DNA of 64,000 nucleotides, taken from contig NZ_LMPM01000001.1 in the NCBI RefSeq assembly GCF_001423845.1, forward strand, positions 1-64,000. Reading direction: 5' to 3'. The notes under the pieces were generated by a model, which saw nothing but the letters and a program-made list of their open reading frames with translations, was not told where the DNA came from and ran no database searches. The first letter of the stretch is position 1. The number at the start of each line of letters is the position of its first letter. This stretch comes from Sphingomonas sp. Leaf357 (GTDB taxonomy: Bacteria > Pseudomonadota > Alphaproteobacteria > Sphingomonadales > Sphingomonadaceae). This document shows, piece by piece, positions 43,681 through 54,297 of this stretch. A program made the position numbers and the translations under genes.

Positions 43681-44258
43681 GCAGCCCGGCTCCCCGGCTT
43701 GATCGCCGGGATCGCCTCCAGTTCGGGCGGCAGGGCATCGGCGGCATAGGTCGGCACGTCGATCCGGATCAGCGGGAAGAACGGGACGCCGAGATCGGCC
43801 CTGCCCGACGAACGATCGACCAGCGCGCCGGCCGCGACCGTTTCGCCGCCCGCGCGCACGATCGCGGCGATCGCCTCGCGGGACGACAGGCCGGTCGTCA
43901 CCACGTCTTCCATCATGAACACGCGCGTGCCCGGCTCCAGCCGGAAACCACGTCGCAGTTCGAAGATGCCGGCAGGCCGTTCGAGGAACATCGCCGCGAC
44001 GCCCAGCGCGCGGCCCATTTCGTGTCCGGCGATCACCCCGCCCATCGCCGGCGAGACGACCGCCTGGATCGACGCGCGGACGTCGGCCGGCAGGCGCGCG
44101 ACCAGCGCCTCGGCCAACCGGGCGCCCCGCGCCGGATCCATCAACACGCGCGCGCATTGCAGGTATCGCGGCGAACGCAGGCCGGACGACAGGATGAAAT
44201 GCCCCTCCAGCAGCGCCTCGGCGGCGCGGAATTCGTCCAGAACCTCGTCTTCCGTCAT
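43677..44258 (-). CDS. pyrE: orotate phosphoribosyltransferase
   Basis: 193 aa. Transfers PRPP to orotate in pyrimidine synthesis. The PRPP-binding segment VFMMEDVVTTGLSSREAI and VSPAMGGVIAGHEMGRA are present. ATG at 44258 (MTEDEVLDEF) chosen; the frame upstream is not conserved. First gene of the leftward operon running to maiA. Confidence 0.94.
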   Translation of the reverse strand: MTEDEVLDEFRAAEALLEGHFILSSGLRSPRYLQCARVLMDPARGARLAEALVARLPADVRASIQAVVSPAMGGVIAGHEMGRALGVAAMFLERPAGIFELRRGFRLEPGTRVFMMEDVVTTGLSSREAIAAIVRAGGETVAAGALVDRSSGRADLGVPFFPLIRIDVPTYAADALPPELEAIPAIKPGSRAA

Positions 44259-44343
44259 TCGCGCACCCTGCCTTTCGCGCGCCAAATAGAGCCGCGTGGC
44301 CCGCAAGTGCAACGGCACGCACAAAAAACTCCATGCATGGCGC

Positions 44344-44371
44344 TTGAGGGATAGGGGCCGCGCGCGTATAG
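44344..44371 (+). promoter_or_regulatory. possible promoter of the cytochrome oxidase operon
   Basis: TTGAGG (44344-44349) and GTATAG (44366-44371) are separated by 16 nt, 81 bp upstream of the coxB ATG. Fair match to a sigma-70 type promoter, judged by eye only. Confidence 0.33.
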
Positions 44372-44451
44372 GCGCGGGTCAAACGGGTGGAATCCTGCCC
44401 AGTGCTGCGCCGCGGAATGTCGCAGCACCATCGCCAGGGGTGACGACACAT

Positions 44452-45606
44452 ATGCGCATGACGGGGTTCAAATCGATCGCACTGGCAGCCGGGCTGCTGG
44501 TGGCTGGCGCGGGCTATGCCGCGGCGCCGCCCGCTGCACCGACCGCTCCCACCGCGCCTGCCGTCACCGCGCCGGCACCCGCCACGGTGGCTCCGGTCAC
44601 GGCCGCGCCTGCCGCTGCGCCAGCATCGGCCAGCCCTGCCCTGGCGCAGGACGGCGCCTATGCGATCGCGCCCACCGCCGGCATCGGCCAGCCGGTGAAC
44701 GGCCATTACGGCATCCAGCCGCAGGTGACCAAGAACGGCGAACGCGCGCATCATTTCCACGATGCGATCCTCGTGCCGGTGATCACCGTCGTCTCGCTGT
44801 TCGTGCTCGGACTGCTGTTCTGGGTGGTGTATCGCTACCGCGCGGCGAAGAACGCCGTGCCGTCCAAGACCAGCCACAACACCGCGATCGAGATCGTCTG
44901 GACGCTGGCCCCGGTGCTGATCCTCGTGTTGCTCGCGGTGCCGTCGATCGGGCTGCTGCAGGCCCAGTTCAAGCCCGCGCCGGCCAACGCCATCACGCTG
45001 AAGGCGATCGGCAACCAATGGTATTGGTCGTATCAATACCCGGATAACGGTGGCTTCGAGATTACCGCGAACCTGCTGAAGGAAAAGGGCGATCCGTCGC
45101 TTGCCGCCGGCGCGCGCTTCCGCACCGATGCCGACGGCCCGCGCCTGCTCGCGACCGACAACCGGATCGTGCTGCCGGTCGGCGTGCCGATCCGTCTGAT
45201 CACCACCGCCAACGACGTGATCCACAGCTGGGCGGTTCCCGCCTTCTGGATCAAGCTGGACGCGGTGCCCGGTCGCCTGAACGAGACGAGCTTCACGATC
45301 GAGAAGCCGGGCGTCTATTTCGGCCAGTGCAGCGAACTCTGCGGCGCGCGCCACGGCTACATGCCGATCGCGGTCGAGGCCGTTCCACTCGCGCAGTTCA
45401 ACGCCTGGGTGCTGGCCAAGGGCGGCTCGGTCAAGGGTGCCAAGCCCTCGACCGCGCCCGCCGCGCTGACCCCGCAGGCCGCCGGTGCCGCCGCGGCCCC
45501 GGCCAGCAACATCACCGACGGCGCAGTCGAGAATGCGACCGCCGTCGCTCCTGCCACCACCCAGGGCGCGACGGGCAACCCCGCCGGCGCCGGCACGGGA
45601 CAGTAA
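44452..45606 (+). CDS. coxB: cytochrome c oxidase subunit II
   Basis: 384 aa. A signal peptide (FKSIALAAGLLVAGAGYAAA) precedes an Ala/Pro/Thr-rich stretch (about 24-65). Two helices, HDAILVPVITVVSLFVLGLL and IEIVWTLAPVLILVLLAVP, anchor the CuA domain, whose ligands are in VIHSWAVPAF and CSELCGARHGYMPI. NQWYWSYQYP is the conserved electron-entry aromatic patch. The C-terminus is extended by about 60 Ala/Thr-rich residues. ATG at 44452; 44458 is also possible. Takes electrons from cytochrome c. Confidence 0.95.
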   Translation: MRMTGFKSIALAAGLLVAGAGYAAAPPAAPTAPTAPAVTAPAPATVAPVTAAPAAAPASASPALAQDGAYAIAPTAGIGQPVNGHYGIQPQVTKNGERAHHFHDAILVPVITVVSLFVLGLLFWVVYRYRAAKNAVPSKTSHNTAIEIVWTLAPVLILVLLAVPSIGLLQAQFKPAPANAITLKAIGNQWYWSYQYPDNGGFEITANLLKEKGDPSLAAGARFRTDADGPRLLATDNRIVLPVGVPIRLITTANDVIHSWAVPAFWIKLDAVPGRLNETSFTIEKPGVYFGQCSELCGARHGYMPIAVEAVPLAQFNAWVLAKGGSVKGAKPSTAPAALTPQAAGAAAAPASNITDGAVENATAVAPATTQGATGNPAGAGTGQ

Positions 45607-47274
<1,668 letters not shown>

Positions 47275-47360
47275 CGGGCGAGGCGGGTGGCGCAGCTATC
47301 CGCCGGCGGGGCAAAGCCCCGCGCGAATGCCCGGCCGGCCCGGCAAAGCCGGGACTGACG

Positions 47361-47380
47361 ATGCGGGGCCGCCCCCGCAT
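47361..47380. other. 20-bp hairpin after ctaD
   Basis: ATGCGGGG-CCGC-CCCCGCAT, a perfect hairpin preceded by a smaller one (CCCGGCAAAGCCGGG, 47339-47353). No T-run; possibly helps protect the ctaD 3' end. Confidence 0.5.
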
Positions 47381-47392
47381 CCCGCCAAACAG

Positions 47393-47425
47393 AAAAACGC
47401 CCCGGCTCATCACCGGGGCGTTTTT
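47393..47425. terminator. bidirectional rho-independent terminator
   Basis: AAAAACGCCCCGG, 7-nt loop, CCGGGGCGTTTTT: a perfect 13-bp stem with T-runs on both strands, between ctaD and the following membrane protein gene. Confidence 0.9.
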
Positions 47426-47503
47426 CGTTGTCGGCCCATCTGCGCCAACGCAGTTCTCTCCCCGGAGATTGCGACGCCGATCGAGTTGCACCATCATGCC
47501 GCG

Positions 47504-48181
47504 ATGGACTTCATGAAGTGGCTCAACTCGCTCGGCGACCTGCTCTACGAAGTCATGAGCTGGCTGATCTTCTATCCGATCACGTTGTGGCGCACCGTCA
47601 CCAACCCGCTCGACGCGATGGGCTATTCCGACCGGGAACTGCACGACAGCGAAGACCAGCAATTCACCGATACGCTGAACCCGCCGCTGTTTCTCGTCCT
47701 GTCGCTGCTGCTAACCCAGGCGATCGACGTGGCGGTGGGCGGCGGCACGAACCCGATCGTGGCGCAGAAGGCCGGGCTCGCCGGCTTCATCAGCGACGAC
47801 ACCAGCCTGCTCGCGCTCAGGTTGATCCTGTTCTCGCTCTTTCCGCTGATGATGGCCGCTCGCGCGCTCAGGGCCAAGCGCGTCAAGCTGACCCGTCAGC
47901 GGCTGAAGGGGCCGTTCTACGCGCAATGCTATGCCTGCGCACCGTTCGCACTGTTCCTGGGAATCGGAGTATCGCTGGGGCACACGCCGCTTCCCGCCGC
48001 CCGCATCTTCGGCGCGGTCCTCTCGCTCGGTGCGGTGTGTGCCTATCTCACGGCGGAGACGATGTGGTTCTCCCGTCATCTGCAGCAGGGCTGGGTGCGC
48101 GGATGTCTCAACGCCCTTCGCGCTTTCATAGAGGCGATGGTCGTGGCCCTGGCGCTCGCGGTGCTGTTCGTCATTCCGTGA
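47504..48181 (+). CDS. unrecognised integral membrane protein inside the cta region
   Basis: 225 aa with about five hydrophobic segments: [20 protein letters not shown] (amphipathic), [76 protein letters not shown]. The layout resembles Yip1-type permease-like proteins, but I do not recognise it. It lies between the ctaD terminator and ctaB; start ATG at 47504. Confidence 0.7.
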   Translation: MDFMKWLNSLGDLLYEVMSWLIFYPITLWRTVTNPLDAMGYSDRELHDSEDQQFTDTLNPPLFLVLSLLLTQAIDVAVGGGTNPIVAQKAGLAGFISDDTSLLALRLILFSLFPLMMAARALRAKRVKLTRQRLKGPFYAQCYACAPFALFLGIGVSLGHTPLPAARIFGAVLSLGAVCAYLTAETMWFSRHLQQGWVRGCLNALRAFIEAMVVALALAVLFVIP

Positions 48182-48254
48182 CGATCCGCTGGCCACGAAG
48201 ACGGATCGCCAAGCCTTTCCCCAACCCGCTCAAAGGCCTATAGCGCCCGCAACC

Positions 48255-49148
48255 ATGACCGCGACGACTCTCCCTTTGCCCGCCGACTGGCGCGATTTTC
48301 TGGCGCTCACCAAGCCGCGCGTGATGACGCTCGTCGTGTTCACCGGGCTGTGCGGGATGCTCGCGGCCCCCGTCACGATCGATCCCGTGCTGGGCTTCAC
48401 CGCGATCCTGTGCATCGCGCTCGGTGCGGGCGCGGCGGGCGCGCTGAACCAGTGGTACGAGGCGGATATCGATTCCAAGATGAAGCGCACGCAGGGCCGC
48501 CCGCTGCCCGCCGGGCGGATGGAACGCGGATCGGCGCTGCATTTCGGGGTCGGGCTGGCAGCGTTCTCGGTGATCCTGCTCGGGCTGGCCACCAACGTGC
48601 TGGCCGCTGCCATCCTCACCGTCTCGATCCTGTTCTACGTCTTGGTCTACACCGTATGGCTGAAGCGCCGCACGCCGCAGAACATCGTCATCGGCGGGGC
48701 GGCGGGCGCGTTTCCGCCGTTGATCGGCTGGGCCGCCGCGACCGGCGACATCGCGACTTTGCCGGTCTTGCTGTTCGTGCTCGTCTTCCTGTGGACGCCG
48801 CCGCATTTCTGGGCGCTCGCGCTCTTCATGAAGACCGATTATGCCGCCGCCGGCGTGCCGATGTTGCCCGTCGTGGCGGGCGAGCGCGCGACGCGAACCC
48901 AGATCGGCCTCTACACGATCCCGATGGCCGCCGCCGCGATCGCGCCCTGGGCGCTTGGGCTGACCGGCGCGATCTATGGCTGGGTGGCGGTGGCGACGAC
49001 CGCATTGTTCGCCGCGATGGCGGCGCAGGTCGCGACCCGGCGCACGCGCCCGGACGACACGATGCGCCCGGAAAAGCGCCTGTTCGCCTATTCGATCCTG
49101 TATCTGTTCATTCTGTTCGGCGCGCTCGTCGCCGACCATTGGATCTGA
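48255..49148 (+). CDS. ctaB: protohaem IX farnesyltransferase (haem O synthase)
   Basis: 297 aa, about nine helices. UbiA-type prenyltransferase with [20 protein letters not shown] (the first DxxxD) and a second acidic stretch near [20 protein letters not shown]. Adds farnesyl to haem B, the first step to haem A for ctaD. Followed closely by the small membrane gene. Confidence 0.95.
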   Translation: MTATTLPLPADWRDFLALTKPRVMTLVVFTGLCGMLAAPVTIDPVLGFTAILCIALGAGAAGALNQWYEADIDSKMKRTQGRPLPAGRMERGSALHFGVGLAAFSVILLGLATNVLAAAILTVSILFYVLVYTVWLKRRTPQNIVIGGAAGAFPPLIGWAAATGDIATLPVLLFVLVFLWTPPHFWALALFMKTDYAAAGVPMLPVVAGERATRTQIGLYTIPMAAAAIAPWALGLTGAIYGWVAVATTALFAAMAAQVATRRTRPDDTMRPEKRLFAYSILYLFILFGALVADHWI

Positions 49149-49153
49149 CGCTC

Positions 49154-49303
49154 ATGCCGCACGACCCCATCCAAAGCGAAGCCGACCTGATCCGCGCCCG
49201 CCAGCGCAGCCGCGCGATCGTGATGGCGGCGATCCTCGGCGCGTTCGTGATCCTGGTGTTCGCGATCAGCATCGCCAAGATCAAGGCGGGGATGCCGCAT
49301 TGA
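49154..49303 (+). CDS. small single-helix membrane protein of the oxidase operon
   Basis: 49 aa: basic N-terminus (RARQRSRAIVMAAI), then helix LGAFVILVFAISIAKIKAG. Position between ctaB and ctaG matches the CoxF-like small assembly ORFs of alphaproteobacterial oxidase operons. Its stop overlaps the possible TTG start of ctaG. Confidence 0.8.
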   Translation: MPHDPIQSEADLIRARQRSRAIVMAAILGAFVILVFAISIAKIKAGMPH

Positions 49304-49332
49304 GCACCGCTCGGTCGACCGGCCAAGCCAGA

Positions 49333-49866
49333 ATGAGTGGAACGGGCCGCACCGCCTTGTTCGCGGTGCTGGGCATCTGCTTCATGACCGGGCTCGCCTG
49401 GGCCAGCGTGCCGCTTTATCGCCTGTTCTGTCAGGCGACCGGCCTGAATGGCACCACGCAACGCGGGCTCGCCGCCCCCGGCGCTGTGGACGGCAAGATC
49501 CGCATCGATTTCGACACCAATGTCAGCCCAAAGCTGCCGTGGAAGTTCGAGCCGGAAAATCCGTCCGAGACCGTCGATATCGGCGCGCGCGACATGGTGT
49601 TCTTCAACGCCACCAATACGAGCGGCAAACCGATCACCGGCACCGCGACGTTCAACGTGACGCCGGCGCAGGCAGGCAAGTATTTCACCAAGATCCAGTG
49701 CTTCTGCTTCACCCAGCAGACGCTGAAAGCGGGCGAGACGGCACGCATGCCGGTAATCTTCTTCGTCGATCCGAAGATCATGGCGGACCCGGATGCGAAA
49801 GATATCCGCACGATCACGCTCAGTTACACGTTTTACCCGGTGGATTCCGGCAAAGCAGCAAGCTAG
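49333..49866 (+). CDS. ctaG: cytochrome c oxidase assembly protein (Cox11)
   Basis: 177 aa. One helix (TALFAVLGICFMTGLAWASV), then the copper-binding domain with YRLFCQATG and KIQCFCFTQQ. Delivers copper to CuB of subunit I. ATG at 49333 taken; a TTG at 49300 overlapping the preceding stop, with AAGGCGGGG upstream, is a serious alternative that would add 11 residues. Confidence 0.93.
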   Translation: MSGTGRTALFAVLGICFMTGLAWASVPLYRLFCQATGLNGTTQRGLAAPGAVDGKIRIDFDTNVSPKLPWKFEPENPSETVDIGARDMVFFNATNTSGKPITGTATFNVTPAQAGKYFTKIQCFCFTQQTLKAGETARMPVIFFVDPKIMADPDAKDIRTITLSYTFYPVDSGKAAS

Positions 49867-49899
49867 AGCGGATTGAAACAGGCTAACAGGGGACCGACC

Positions 49900-50823
49900 A
49901 TGGCCGGCGCCAAGAACCACGATTACCATATTCTCGCGCCCGATCCGTGGCCGATCATCGGCTCGTTTTCGGCACTCGCCATGGCGGCGGGCGGCATCCT
50001 GTGGATGCATGGCGGGCATGTCGGCCATCCCAATGGCGGCGGCGTGGTCTTCTTCCTCGGCCTGCTCGGCGTGCTGACCACCATGTTCTGCTGGTGGGGC
50101 AACGTGATCAAGGAAGCGCATGCCGGCGATCACACACCCGTCGTGCAGCTTCACCTGCGCTACGGCATGATCCTGTTCATCGCCTCCGAAGTCATGTTCT
50201 TCGTCGGCTGGTTCTGGGCGTTCTTCGATTTCTCGCTGTTTCCGGCACCGGTCGAGCTGGCCGCCGGCGTGCCCGGCCTGATCGCCGATGCCGCCAAGGG
50301 CGCGGCGACCTGGCCACCCAAGGGCCTGGAGGTGATCGACGCCTTCAAGTTCCCGCTGCTCAACACGCTGATCCTGTTGACCAGCGGTACGACCGTCACC
50401 TGGGCACACCATGCCCTGATCCACGGCCAGCGCGGTGGCGAGAAGACTGGCCTGTGGGGCCTGATCGGCGTCGGCAACAAGGACGGCGTGCTGAAGGGCC
50501 TGTGGCTGACGATCGTGCTCGGCATCCTGTTCAGCTCGATCCAGGCCTACGAATATTCGGAGGCGCCGTTCCCGTTCAAGGGCATCAACTACGGCGCGTC
50601 CTTCTTCATGGCGACGGGCTTCCATGGCTTCCACGTGCTGATCGGCACGATCTTCCTGATCGTCTGCCTGGTGCGCGCCTATAAGGGCGATTTCACCCCG
50701 AAGCAGCATTTCGGCTTCGAGGCGGCGGCCTGGTACTGGCACTTCGTCGATGTGGTGTGGCTGTTCCTGTTCGTCACGATCTACGTCTGGGGCGGCTGGG
50801 GGGCGCCGGTCCACGGCGGTTGA
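49900..50823 (+). CDS. ctaE: cytochrome c oxidase subunit III
   Basis: 307 aa, seven helices. Family blocks: GMILFIASEVMFFVGWFWAF, TSGTTVTWAHHALIHG, and the C-terminal FGFEAAAWYWHFVDVVWLFL. Stabilises the oxidase core. ATG at 49900 (MAGAKNHDYHIL). Its stop shares two bases with the probable TTG start of the DUF983 gene. Confidence 0.96.
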   Translation: MAGAKNHDYHILAPDPWPIIGSFSALAMAAGGILWMHGGHVGHPNGGGVVFFLGLLGVLTTMFCWWGNVIKEAHAGDHTPVVQLHLRYGMILFIASEVMFFVGWFWAFFDFSLFPAPVELAAGVPGLIADAAKGAATWPPKGLEVIDAFKFPLLNTLILLTSGTTVTWAHHALIHGQRGGEKTGLWGLIGVGNKDGVLKGLWLTIVLGILFSSIQAYEYSEAPFPFKGINYGASFFMATGFHGFHVLIGTIFLIVCLVRAYKGDFTPKQHFGFEAAAWYWHFVDVVWLFLFVTIYVWGGWGAPVHGG

Positions 50824-51248
50824 CCGATCCCGTGCGGGCCGAGGCGGAGACGCCGCCGCGGCCCGCATCCCCTACCCCCCCGCCCACACCGATGCAGGTA
50901 GCCCTGGGGGGCGTATGCCCGCGCTGCGGCGCGAAGACCCTGTTCGACGGGTTCGCCACTTTCGCCCCGAAATGTGCGAAGTGTGGGCTGGATCTCAGCA
51001 GCTTCAACGTCGGCGACGGCCCTGCGGCATTTCTCACGCTGATCCTCGGCGCGATCGTCACCGCACTCGCGATCACGCTCGAACTCACGCTGCATCCGCC
51101 GCTCTGGGTGCACATGCTGATCTGGATCCCGGTGACGGCAGTTGGCGTGATCGTGTCGCTGCGCGCCGCGAAAGGCGCACTGATCGCCGCCGAATATCGC
51201 AACGCCGCGCGCGAGGGCCGGATCAGCGATACACTGGATGAGGGTTGA
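50820..51248 (+). CDS. DUF983 protein, probable TTG start
   Basis: About 142 aa. CPRCGAKTLF and CAKCGLDLSSFNVGDGPAAF are the four-cysteine knuckle of DUF983, followed by two helices (LTLILGAIVTALAITLEL, MLIWIPVTAVGVIVSL). The gene recurs between coxC and surf1 in alphaproteobacterial oxidase operons, suggesting an oxidase assembly role. Start TTG at 50820 overlaps the ctaE stop; ATG at 50892 is the alternative. Confidence 0.85.
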   Translation: MTDPVRAEAETPPRPASPTPPPTPMQVALGGVCPRCGAKTLFDGFATFAPKCAKCGLDLSSFNVGDGPAAFLTLILGAIVTALAITLELTLHPPLWVHMLIWIPVTAVGVIVSLRAAKGALIAAEYRNAAREGRISDTLDEG

Positions 51249-51252
51249 ACGC

Positions 51253-51888
51253 ATGAAGCGCGTGCCCGTGATCGCGACGATCGTCGTCGCTCTGGCCATC
51301 GCGGCGATGATCGGCCTTGGGCTCTGGCAATTGCAGCGCAAGACCGAAAAGGAGGCGCTGCTCGTCCAATATGCCGCCAATATCACGCGCCCGCCGATCG
51401 CCTTCCCCGCCATACCGGTCGATGACACTCTGCTGTTTCGCAAGGCGAGCGGCATGTGCCTGGAGCCGGTCGCGTGGAGCGAGCGCTCGGGCCGCAATTC
51501 GAAGGGCGGCTCGGGCTGGCGCCAGATCGCGCGATGCCGCACCGGTGTCGAAGGGCCGGGGATGACGGTGCAGGTGGGCGTGGCGCGCGCGGCCGGCGGC
51601 AAGCCGGCCTGGAAGGGCGGCGAGGTCCATGGCTACATCACGCACGCGCCGGACGATCAGCCGCTGATCCTGTCGCTGATCGGCAAATCGCGGCCCAAGA
51701 CGCTGATGCTGGTCAGCGACACGCCGGCCGCCGGGCTGGACGCCAATCCTGGGCCGGACCTGTCGGCCGTGCCGAACAACCATCTCGCTTATGCGGTGCA
51801 ATGGTTCATCTTCGCGGCGCTGGCGGGGATCATCTATGTGCTCGCGCTCAGATGGCGGGGTACATCTCCAGCCAAGCCGTCATCCTGA
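51253..51888 (+). CDS. SURF1 family oxidase assembly protein
   Basis: 211 aa, a little short for the family. GLGLWQLQRKTEKEAL is the SURF1 signature after the first helix; the second helix follows NNHLAYAVQWFIFAALAG. Assists haem A insertion into the oxidase. The last residues (AKPSS) and stop are encoded at the start of a family C repeat fragment. Confidence 0.92.
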   Translation: MKRVPVIATIVVALAIAAMIGLGLWQLQRKTEKEALLVQYAANITRPPIAFPAIPVDDTLLFRKASGMCLEPVAWSERSGRNSKGGSGWRQIARCRTGVEGPGMTVQVGVARAAGGKPAWKGGEVHGYITHAPDDQPLILSLIGKSRPKTLMLVSDTPAAGLDANPGPDLSAVPNNHLAYAVQWFIFAALAGIIYVLALRWRGTSPAKPSS

Positions 51889-51919
51889 AGGCGTTCAGGA
51901 AACACGCTCACCATGACGG
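51877..51919. repeat. palindromic repeat family C, partial copy 3
   Basis: CCGTCATCCTGAAGGCGTTC then CACCATGACGG: a truncated family C element overlapping the last codons of the SURF1 gene. Confidence 0.6.
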
Positions 51920-51965
51920 GCTTGCAGTTGCCGAGTCGGCCACCGCCCGCTAGTCGCCACAGCCT

Positions 51966-53363
51966 ATGCGCTACGTAAGCACTCGGGGCTCCGCGCCCGT
52001 TCTCGATTTCCAGCAAGTCACGCTGGCCGGCCTCGCCAGCGATGGCGGCTTGTACCTGCCCGAGGCGTGGCCGACGCTCAGCCACGAGCAGATCGCCGCG
52101 CTGCAGGGACTGTCCTATGTCGATACCGCCGTCGAGGTGATGGCGCCGTTCGTCGAGGGCACGCTCACTCGCGAACACCTGAAGGCGCTTTGCACGCAGG
52201 CTTACGGCCGGTTCAGCCACGCCGCGGTCACGCCTTTGGTGCAGCTCGACGGACAGCATTGGCTGCTCGAACTGTTCCATGGCCCGACGCTGGCGTTCAA
52301 GGACGTGGCGCTGCAATTCCTCGGCCTGCTGTTCGAACGCTTCCTGAGCGGCAGCGACAAGCACCTCACAGTCGTCGGCGCGACGTCGGGCGACACCGGA
52401 TCGGCGGCGATCGATGCGCTGGCGGGGCGGGCCGGCGTGGACGTGTTCATGCTCCACCCCAAGGGCCGCGTGTCGGACGTGCAGCGTCGGCAGATGACCA
52501 CCGTGCTCGCGCCCAACATCTACAATATCGCGATCGACGGCAGCTTCGACGACGCGCAGGCGCTGGTGAAGGCGATGTTCAACTCGCCCGACTTCAGCGG
52601 CAGGTTCACCCTGTCGGCGGTCAACTCGATCAACTGGGCGCGGCTGATGGCGCAGGTCGTCTATTATTTCTATGCCGCCGTGCGCCTCGGCGCGCCGGAG
52701 CGGCCGGTGGCGTTCTCGGTGCCGACGGGCAATTTCGGCGACGTGTTCGCCGGCTATGTCGCGGCCAAGATGGGTCTGCCGGTCGCCAAACTGATCGTCG
52801 CGACCAACGTCAACGACATCCTGCACCGCGCGCTGTCGGAGGGCGATTACTCGCAAGGCACGGTCGTGCCGACCCCCTCCCCGTCGATGGACATCCAGGT
52901 GTCGAGCAATTTCGAGCGGCTGCTGTTCGATCTCGGTGGTCGCGATGGCGCGGCGCTGGCGGCGCAGATGCAGGGGTTCGAGGCGTCGAAGGCGATGCGG
53001 CTGACCAATGCGCAGCGGGCCGGAGCGGAGCCGTTGTTCGTCAGCGACCGGATCGATCTCGACGACATGGCGCTCGCGATGCGCTGGGCCTGCGACGGCA
53101 CCGGCGAGGTGATCGACCCGCATACCGCGATCGCTTTGGCCGCCGCGCGGCGGATCGACTTAGGAAACGTACCGATCGTCACGTTGGCGACCGCGCATCC
53201 GGCCAAGTTCCGCGATGCCGTGGAACGCTCGACCGGCGCGCGCCCCTCCCTGCCCGCGCGGATCGGCGACCTGTTCGATCGCGAGGAACGCTATGACAGC
53301 CTGCCCGGCACGTTCGACGCGGTAACGGCCTATATCGGCGAGCGCGCCACCCCGTCGGCATGA
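51966..53363 (+). CDS. thrC: threonine synthase
   Basis: 465 aa PLP enzyme converting phosphohomoserine to threonine. YVSTRGSAPVLDFQQVTLAG at the N-terminus, the PLP lysine in GPTLAFKDVALQFLG, and ATSGDTGSAAIDAL are family blocks. Follows the oxidase operon in the same direction; together with lysC in this window it covers two steps of the aspartate pathway. Confidence 0.96.
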   Translation: MRYVSTRGSAPVLDFQQVTLAGLASDGGLYLPEAWPTLSHEQIAALQGLSYVDTAVEVMAPFVEGTLTREHLKALCTQAYGRFSHAAVTPLVQLDGQHWLLELFHGPTLAFKDVALQFLGLLFERFLSGSDKHLTVVGATSGDTGSAAIDALAGRAGVDVFMLHPKGRVSDVQRRQMTTVLAPNIYNIAIDGSFDDAQALVKAMFNSPDFSGRFTLSAVNSINWARLMAQVVYYFYAAVRLGAPERPVAFSVPTGNFGDVFAGYVAAKMGLPVAKLIVATNVNDILHRALSEGDYSQGTVVPTPSPSMDIQVSSNFERLLFDLGGRDGAALAAQMQGFEASKAMRLTNAQRAGAEPLFVSDRIDLDDMALAMRWACDGTGEVIDPHTAIALAAARRIDLGNVPIVTLATAHPAKFRDAVERSTGARPSLPARIGDLFDREERYDSLPGTFDAVTAYIGERATPSA

Positions 53364-53370
53364 GCGGCTC

Positions 53371-54240
53371 ATGAAGCTCGAAACCCTGATCGGCGAACCG
53401 TGGGCGGATTACGGCCTGATCGATTCGGGCCATGGCCGGAAGCTGGAACGCTATGGCCGCTTCCGCTTCATCCGGCCCGAAGCGCAGGCCTTGTGGGCAC
53501 CCGCCAAGTCCGACTGGAAGGCACATGGCGAGTTCGTGCCCGGATCGGACGAGGATGGCGGAGGGCGCTGGGAATTCAACGAACCCGTGCCCCGCGAAGG
53601 CTGGCCGCTGAAGTGGGACGACGTGTCCTTCACCGCCAACAACACGCCCTTCCGCCATCTCGGCTTCTTCCCGGACATGGCACCGGTGTGGAGCTGGATG
53701 CGCGAACAGGTGTCCGACAAAGCCGAACCCGAATGCATGAACCTGTTCGGCTATACCGGCGTCGGCACCTGCGCGATGGCGGCGCGGGGCGTGAAGATGG
53801 TGCATGTCGACGCCTCCAAGAAGTCGGTCGAGGCCGCGCGGGCCAATGCCGCATTGTCGGGCCTGTCCGACAAGCCGATCCGCTGGATGACCGACGATGC
53901 GACCAAGTTCGTCGCGCGCGAAGTGCGGCGCGGGCGGCGCTACGACGGCATCCTGCTCGATCCGCCGAAATACGGCCGCGGCCCGGATGGAGAGGTGTGG
54001 AAGCTGGAGGAGGGCCTACCGGGCCTGATCCAGGATTGCCGCAAGCTGCTCGACGACGAATCGCGCTTCCTGTTCCTCACCGTCTATGCGGTGCGCATGT
54101 CCGCGCTGGCGATCGGCGAGCTGCTGCGCCAGACCTTCGCCGATCTCGGCGGCACGGTGGAGGCGGGCGAACTGGCGGTGCGCGAGGAAGCGCGCGGGCT
54201 GATCATGCCGACCGCGATCTGGGCCCGCTGGCACCGCTGA
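53371..54240 (+). CDS. class I SAM-dependent methyltransferase (RlmI/RlmK-like)
   Basis: 289 aa. NLFGYTGVGTCAMAARGVKM is the SAM site and LLDPPKYGRGPDGEVW the catalytic DPPK motif, as in rRNA cytosine-5 methyltransferases of the RlmI type; no PUA domain is present, so the exact target is open. Starts 7 nt after thrC stop. Confidence 0.86.
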   Translation: MKLETLIGEPWADYGLIDSGHGRKLERYGRFRFIRPEAQALWAPAKSDWKAHGEFVPGSDEDGGGRWEFNEPVPREGWPLKWDDVSFTANNTPFRHLGFFPDMAPVWSWMREQVSDKAEPECMNLFGYTGVGTCAMAARGVKMVHVDASKKSVEAARANAALSGLSDKPIRWMTDDATKFVAREVRRGRRYDGILLDPPKYGRGPDGEVWKLEEGLPGLIQDCRKLLDDESRFLFLTVYAVRMSALAIGELLRQTFADLGGTVEAGELAVREEARGLIMPTAIWARWHR

Positions 54241-54297
54241 GCTTTGCATTGATGCGTGGCCGGCCCTAAGCCGCTGCGAAACATCAGGAGAGTTTGC

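Noticed and set aside
49108..50868. 586-codon minus-strand open frame
   Set aside because: Antisense to ctaG and ctaE, which have all their copper-binding and helix motifs.
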